From: Plebeiibacterium sediminum | GTDB lineage: Bacteria > Bacteroidota > Bacteroidia > Bacteroidales > Marinilabiliaceae | DNA length: 64,000 bases | Direction of reading: 5' to 3' | Assembly: GCF_026013605.1 (NCBI RefSeq) | Contig: NZ_JAPDPJ010000024.1 | Coordinates: forward strand, 18,742 to 82,741 | In this document: piece after piece, positions 60,030 through 64,000 of the stretch | How positions within the stretch are numbered: the stretch's first letter is position 1 | Layout of the letters: every line of letters starts with the position of its first letter | Program-made: the position numbers and the translations under genes | Notes under the pieces: generated by a model | Database searches by the model: none | Told to the model about the DNA's origin: nothing | What the model saw: the letters and a program-made list of their open reading frames with translations, nothing else

Positions 60030-60683
60030 TTACAAACTAAGCATTGAATTAGTCATCTCATCAAAATCCTGATAATCAATATTGGCAATAGGTACAAATA
60101 AATCATTATCAGGTGAAGAATTCTCATTAAACTCAAGCGCTATTTCATTGGCTTCAACACCCATCATTTTTGCTGTTGTTTTAAGTGCTACGCCTTTATA
60201 AATCCATGACTTGGCTCCCATGACTTCATATATATCACATGACTTACCTAAAAAGCTTTCCTTCCCTAACTTATGTCCATTGAGGGCACTCATGATATCG
60301 TCTTCAAGTTTCTTTGCATCTGCTTCAGACATATTTTCAGTCATTTGTTTACCCACATCATAAATTTCAAGCGTTCCTTTTTGTCCGGTGTTTTCAATTA
60401 AATCCACACTCCAAAAGTGATCACCATCTGTAATAGTAACAGTATGTTCCTTCTCAGCTTTGTTTATTCCTAAAACATTTACTTCTGTAACAGAAACGAT
60501 TTCTTCACGGGTTTTTTCCCCATAGTTATCCCAGTACAAAAGTTTGGTTCCTTTAATATTACCGGTTAATTCATACTTAATAAATCCTGATTTTACTGCG
60601 TAGTGTCTGGAATCCTGATGTTGAGCAGAAATCACTTGCGTAAACATAAGAATAGCAAGTACATAAAACATCTTATTCATCAT
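60030..60683 (-). CDS. secreted protein of unknown function
   Basis: A 217-residue protein with a signal peptide (MFYVLAILMFTQVISAQ). The mature part alternates beta strands and polar turns (SGFIKYELTGNIKGTKLLYWDNYGEKTREEI) and includes GKESFLGKSCDIYEVMGAKSWIYKGVALK. Its overall shape suggests a periplasmic beta-sandwich, possibly of a lipoprotein-like carrier type, but no family is recognised. It lies upstream of recO on the same strand. Confidence 0.6.
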   Translation of the reverse strand: MMNKMFYVLAILMFTQVISAQHQDSRHYAVKSGFIKYELTGNIKGTKLLYWDNYGEKTREEIVSVTEVNVLGINKAEKEHTVTITDGDHFWSVDLIENTGQKGTLEIYDVGKQMTENMSEADAKKLEDDIMSALNGHKLGKESFLGKSCDIYEVMGAKSWIYKGVALKTTAKMMGVEANEIALEFNENSSPDNDLFVPIANIDYQDFDEMTNSMLSL

Positions 60684-60926
60684 AGTTTAAAATTTAAATT
60701 AAAGTTGGCTAAAAATAATCTTATAATATTTATCGGGCAATATTGACATTTAAACATTTTTACCATATGGTATGATTATTCATATATTTTTAAGTATCAG
60801 TCTTAAAATCCTAACTTTATCTTATGCAACTACATAGGTAATCCTATATTATATGACATTTGTCTTTTTGTAAGTGATAATGTATTGTTAACTATGCCCT
60901 TTAAAAGGAATTAGATTAAATATTAT

Positions 60927-62288
60927 ATGGTAGGGATTTTTAAGAGATTTTCGGCAGCATTTTGGACTGCTAACTTTGCTGAATTACTGGAACGTGCAGC
61001 ATACTATGGCGTTTTTATTGTTATTACGCTTTATTTATCACGCATATTAGCATTTTCAGATATTGAAGCTGCTTCTATTGCAGGGGTATTTTCAGGTTTA
61101 CTTTATTTTTTACCCACATTTGCTGGTGCTTATGCTGATAAAATAGGATTTAAAAAATCCTTATTGATTGCATTTACCTTTTTAACGCTCGGTTATTTAG
61201 GTTTAGGTTTACTACCTACTTTTATTGAAAACTCTGGATTAGCTGAATATGGTAAAGAAACTACATTTAGCGGATTGCAAGAAAGTAATTTCAAGTATGC
61301 CATATTACCAGTGATGTCGCTTATTATTATTGGTGGTAGTTTTATTAAATCTGTGATAACGGGAACGGTATCATTAGAAACCAGTACTGAAAACAGGGCA
61401 ACCGGATTCTCTATATTTTATACCATTGTAAATATTGGTGCCTTTTCTGGTAAAACAGTTGTAAAACCCTTACGCGACGCTATGGGTAACGTAGGTTTAA
61501 TTGATATCAGTTTTTTCTCAGCAGTTATGACAGCTTTGGCACTAGTTGCTGTTTTCTTCTTTTTTAAACCGTCAACACAACAACGCGAGGGCAAATCATT
61601 TAGCGAAATATGGGCTGCTTTTATTAAAGTATTAACCAACGTTCGTTTAATTGTACTAATCGTTATTATTACAGGATTCTGGATGGTACAACATCAGCTT
61701 TATGCTACCATGCCTAAATATGTATTACGTATGGCTGGCGAAAGTGCTTCTCCTAGCTGGTATGCCAACGTTAATCCTTTGGTAGTATTTTTAACTGTAG
61801 GATTTATCACTTCTTTAATGAAAAGAAGAAGTGCTTTATTTTCAATGACTGTGGGAATGTTTATTATGCCAGTTTCAGCATTTTGTATGGCTGCCGGCAA
61901 TATGTTTCATGGCGACATGAATATAATTGGCTTGCACCCTATTGCTTTTATGATGATTGTTGGTATTGCATTTCAAGGATTGGCAGAGTCTTTTATATCG
62001 CCACGATTTTTAGAGTATTTTTCATTTCAGGCTCCCAAAGGCGAAGAAGGTTTGTATTTAGGTTTTAGTCACCTACACTCCTTTTTATCTAGTATCTTTG
62101 GATTTATTATGTCGGGAGTACTCTTGGATAAATATTGTCCGGACCCATTAAAATTTGGAGGAAGAACAGCTGAGTGGCATGAAGCAAGTGCCAATGCTCA
62201 TTACATTTGGTATTACTTTGGAGCTATTGCATTATTATCGGCAATTTCTCTGGTAATTTATGGAAAAGTGGCAAAATCGAAAGAATAG
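60927..62288 (+). CDS. POT/PTR2-like MFS transporter
   Basis: A 453-residue membrane protein of 12-14 helices. The N-terminal ELLERAAYYGVF resembles the ExxERxxYYG motif of proton-coupled oligopeptide transporters, and GAYADKIGFKKSLLIAF is the MFS loop. A middle stretch (TGTVSLETSTENRATGFSIFYTIVNIGAFSGKTV) matches POT-type sequence. It probably imports di- or tripeptides, but a related substrate is possible. Confidence 0.8.
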   Translation: MVGIFKRFSAAFWTANFAELLERAAYYGVFIVITLYLSRILAFSDIEAASIAGVFSGLLYFLPTFAGAYADKIGFKKSLLIAFTFLTLGYLGLGLLPTFIENSGLAEYGKETTFSGLQESNFKYAILPVMSLIIIGGSFIKSVITGTVSLETSTENRATGFSIFYTIVNIGAFSGKTVVKPLRDAMGNVGLIDISFFSAVMTALALVAVFFFFKPSTQQREGKSFSEIWAAFIKVLTNVRLIVLIVIITGFWMVQHQLYATMPKYVLRMAGESASPSWYANVNPLVVFLTVGFITSLMKRRSALFSMTVGMFIMPVSAFCMAAGNMFHGDMNIIGLHPIAFMMIVGIAFQGLAESFISPRFLEYFSFQAPKGEEGLYLGFSHLHSFLSSIFGFIMSGVLLDKYCPDPLKFGGRTAEWHEASANAHYIWYYFGAIALLSAISLVIYGKVAKSKE

Positions 62289-62325
62289 TATTATCTTAAA
62301 TAGCTAAAATCACTCACACAACCCT

Positions 62326-62362
62326 AAAAAGCCGGAAAACATCCCACCGTTTTCCGGCTTTT
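62326..62362. terminator. bidirectional terminator
   Basis: AAAAGCCGGAAAAC/GTTTTCCGGCTTTT, between convergent genes, with T-runs on both strands. Confidence 0.88.
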
Positions 62363-62393
62363 ATTTTTTTACCCCCTCATATTTCAGGCTATC

Positions 62394-62843
62394 TTACTCA
62401 TTATCTTCTGCAAACCACTCCGCAAAAGAGTTTGCAGTTTCATTTAATCGTAAACTATGTAGCTTCACTTCTTTGGGCAATCTTGATGAAATACGTTCAG
62501 CCATTTCAACTATCATATTTTCGCATGTTGGCTGGTAATCCGTTAACACCACACGCTCTCCCATTTGTGGAATATTGGTAAACTCCTGGTGTTCGGCATT
62601 CTTGTTGATCACAACACAATGATCCAAACGATCCACCACTTCTTCATTAACAATAGCCTTTAGCTGGCCAAAGTCCATAACCATACCATATTTCGGACTA
62701 TTACTATCATTATTGGGACTACCAATAACTGTAACTCTTAATATATAAGAGTGCCCATGAAAATGTTTACACAAACCATCGTAGTTCCACAAGGCATGGG
62801 CCATTTCAAATCGGAACTCTTTCGTTAATCTTATTTTATGCAT
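62394..62843 (-). CDS. queD: 6-carboxytetrahydropterin synthase/6-pyruvoyl-tetrahydropterin synthase-like
   Basis: A 149-residue T-fold enzyme. Zinc ligands are in RFEMAHAL and CKHFHGHSY, with the catalytic Cys in the GLCKHFHGH stretch; the late NETANSFAEW carries the family Glu. It likely makes 6-carboxytetrahydropterin for queuosine-type tRNA bases. A TTG four codons upstream is less likely than the ATG. Assignment to QueD rather than PTPS is an inference. Confidence 0.85.
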   Translation of the reverse strand: MHKIRLTKEFRFEMAHALWNYDGLCKHFHGHSYILRVTVIGSPNNDSNSPKYGMVMDFGQLKAIVNEEVVDRLDHCVVINKNAEHQEFTNIPQMGERVVLTDYQPTCENMIVEMAERISSRLPKEVKLHSLRLNETANSFAEWFAEDNE

Positions 62844-62911
62844 ATTACCATACAAGTGATTAGAGGCTTAAACAACAGAAAGTATCTGTACATTCCATTA
62901 TCTAATAGCCA

Positions 62912-62958
62912 TAAAAAAACACACCTTAAACATTTACATGTAGTAAAAGTTTAAGGTG
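62912..62958 (-). terminator. terminator of the ArsR gene
   Basis: CACCTTAAAC/GTTTAAGGTG stem followed by seven T on the minus strand, just after the ArsR stop. Confidence 0.75.
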
Positions 62959-62979
62959 CATATATGTTTTGTAAATAAA

Positions 62980-63303
62980 TTACAGCTTAACAGTACATTT
63001 GCTTACACAGTCTACAATATTCTGTAAACTATTATGCTTTAATGAATAATAGGTATTTTTTCCTTCACGCTGAGAATTCAAAACTCCTTTATCTTTTAAA
63101 ATACCTAAATGATGAGAAGTTGTGGACTGCTCAATATCCAATAGCTTATGAATTTCAGTAACTGTTAATCGCTTACCTTCTTCCAAATGACTTAAAATAG
63201 CAATCCTCATTGGGTGCGCAATCGCTTTAAGCATACTGGCAGCACGCTCCAGTTGCTCAGAATCTAAATCTTTAATCTTCATTTTTGTAACAAATTCTTT
63301 CAT
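62980..63303 (-). CDS. ArsR-family transcriptional regulator
   Basis: A 107-residue winged-helix repressor-type protein. The DNA-binding helix is TVTEIHKLLDIEQSTTSHHLGILKDKGVL; the wing follows as NSQREGKNTYYSL. The usual metal-binding ELCVCD motif of ArsR/SmtB is missing. Two Cys lie near the C-terminus (DCVSKCTV), so thiol or persulfide sensing is possible but unproven. An inverted repeat sits just upstream of its start, suggesting self-repression. Confidence 0.85.
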   Translation of the reverse strand: MKEFVTKMKIKDLDSEQLERAASMLKAIAHPMRIAILSHLEEGKRLTVTEIHKLLDIEQSTTSHHLGILKDKGVLNSQREGKNTYYSLKHNSLQNIVDCVSKCTVKL

Positions 63304-63308
63304 AGTAG

Positions 63309-63327
63309 ATCAATCTAGTTGATTGAT
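63309..63327. promoter_or_regulatory. likely operator of the ArsR regulator
   Basis: ATCAATC-TAGTT-GATTGAT, perfect arms, between the regulator start codon and its -7 element (minus-strand TATATTTG at 63344-63351). The position fits repression by blocking transcription. Confidence 0.6.
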
Positions 63328-63343
63328 AAAATCATAACAAATG

Positions 63344-63351
63344 CAAATATA
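63344..63351 (-). promoter_or_regulatory. -7 element of the ArsR promoter
   Basis: Minus-strand TATATTTG, about 41 bases before the regulator start codon. Confidence 0.5.
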
Positions 63352-64000
63352 TAAATATGTTGCGAGAAAGTAAACTCATATTAACATTATTTATATATTT
63401 AGATGTTATCAATACGTATTTAAAGGCAATCACTTTTAAAAGTTTAGCCAATAACAGGTTTTAATAGAACAAACAACTAAGAGCAAAATATGTGTTTTGT
63501 TAGATTACATATTTTTTATAAATTATAATTTGATACTTTTGATACTATAAAACCCATGAATACTTTCCTTTACACTAACAATTAAAACAACAGACTTATC
63601 TATATATAAACCCATTAACATCTATTACTAATTAAGAGTAAAATACAATAATTATTTTCATCTAATACTTAATAATTAAATATAAAATATTATATTTGTT
63701 TTCTATTACACACAACTATTAGCATATATAAACCAAATTTAACACAATAATTAATCATGAGAGTATCATATTTTAACCCAAAACTTAAACAAACTATATC
63801 TTATAATAAGACTCAAAACTTCACTTTAAATTTCCTAAAATCTTAATCCAATTACATTAAAGATAGTTATTAACAAAGAGTCATACTTAATCTACTTTAA
63901 TCTAGCTAGTTAATCCTTAATAACATCATAAGTCATTAGTTATCAACAGTGAATGTGAATAAATATTGATATTTATTCGTTCTTAATTGCAAGGATATTA
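63352..64000. other. AT-rich terminal region without genes
   Basis: About 650 bases, very AT-rich, with no credible ORF. A perfect palindrome GAATAAATAT-TG-ATATTTATTC is at 63957-63978. No other structure was recognised. Confidence 0.55.
63957..63978. repeat. 22-base AT-rich palindrome
   Basis: GAATAAATAT/ATATTTATTC around TG. It might be an operator for a gene beyond the window edge. Confidence 0.4.

Noticed and set aside
63939..63950. DnaA-box-like TTATCAACA and AT-rich DNA as a replication origin
   Set aside because: Only one imperfect box, no dnaA or gidA-type neighbours, no box cluster.

Overview
The window looks like a chromosomal segment of an AT-rich Bacteroidota, plausibly an anaerobic or facultative member of the Bacteroidales/Marinilabiliales; the rank is an inference from gene content. 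Several promoters show the Bacteroidota -7 element TAnnTTTG, Shine-Dalgarno sequences are mostly weak, and typical families are present (TonB receptor with carboxypeptidase-like plug extension, PepSY membrane protein, secreted S9 peptidase, POTRA-type outer-membrane protein). No rRNA, prophage, CRISPR array or integrative element was seen. The only tRNA found is tRNA-Arg(CCT).

0-16 kb is mostly housekeeping: an SGNH/CE2-like esterase, uridine kinase, a PolB-like 3'-5' exonuclease, an alpha/beta hydrolase with pdxJ, a CBS protein, a POTRA outer-membrane protein, NAD kinase, a four-domain CoA-disulfide reductase/rhodanese/TusA/DsrE persulfide-handling protein, a REP-associated tyrosine transposase (RAYT) flanked and invaded by palindromes, a YgjP-like metallopeptidase, dGTPase, a Nif11-like protein with an unknown partner, a cold-shock protein and tRNA-Arg. 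15.5-24.5 kb holds a TauE-type exporter, an S9 peptidase, an esterase, NDH-2, a predicted K+-channel-like protein and a TPR membrane protein.

24.7-42.7 kb is the centrepiece: a cobalamin riboswitch followed by about 18 kb of co-directional genes for corrinoid uptake (TonB receptor, PepSY protein, BtuF-, BtuC- and BtuD-like proteins) and the anaerobic corrin-ring pathway (exported CbiK-type cobaltochelatase, then CbiA, C, D, E, T, L, F, G, H and J). Uroporphyrinogen methyltransferase, cbiB, cbiP and the nucleotide-loop genes are absent here. Gaps in this operon carry many short palindromes of several families, and some share their form with the palindrome beside the RAYT gene 30 kb away.

42.7-64 kb is mixed: a CPBP protease, a lipoprotein, a retropepsin-like protein, a chemoreceptor with a c-type heme motif, MazG-like and deoC, a polysaccharide segment (flippase, glycosyltransferase, pyruvyl transferase, nitroreductase), an AspT-type transporter, an aminotransferase-fold protein lacking the PLP lysine, recO, a POT-like transporter, a QueD-like protein and an ArsR regulator with a likely operator. 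The last 0.7 kb is AT-rich and without genes.

The strongest candidates for something under-described are the palindromic repeat families and their possible link to the RAYT, and the aminotransferase-like protein without its catalytic lysine. I did not find a clearly new multi-gene defence or metabolic system.
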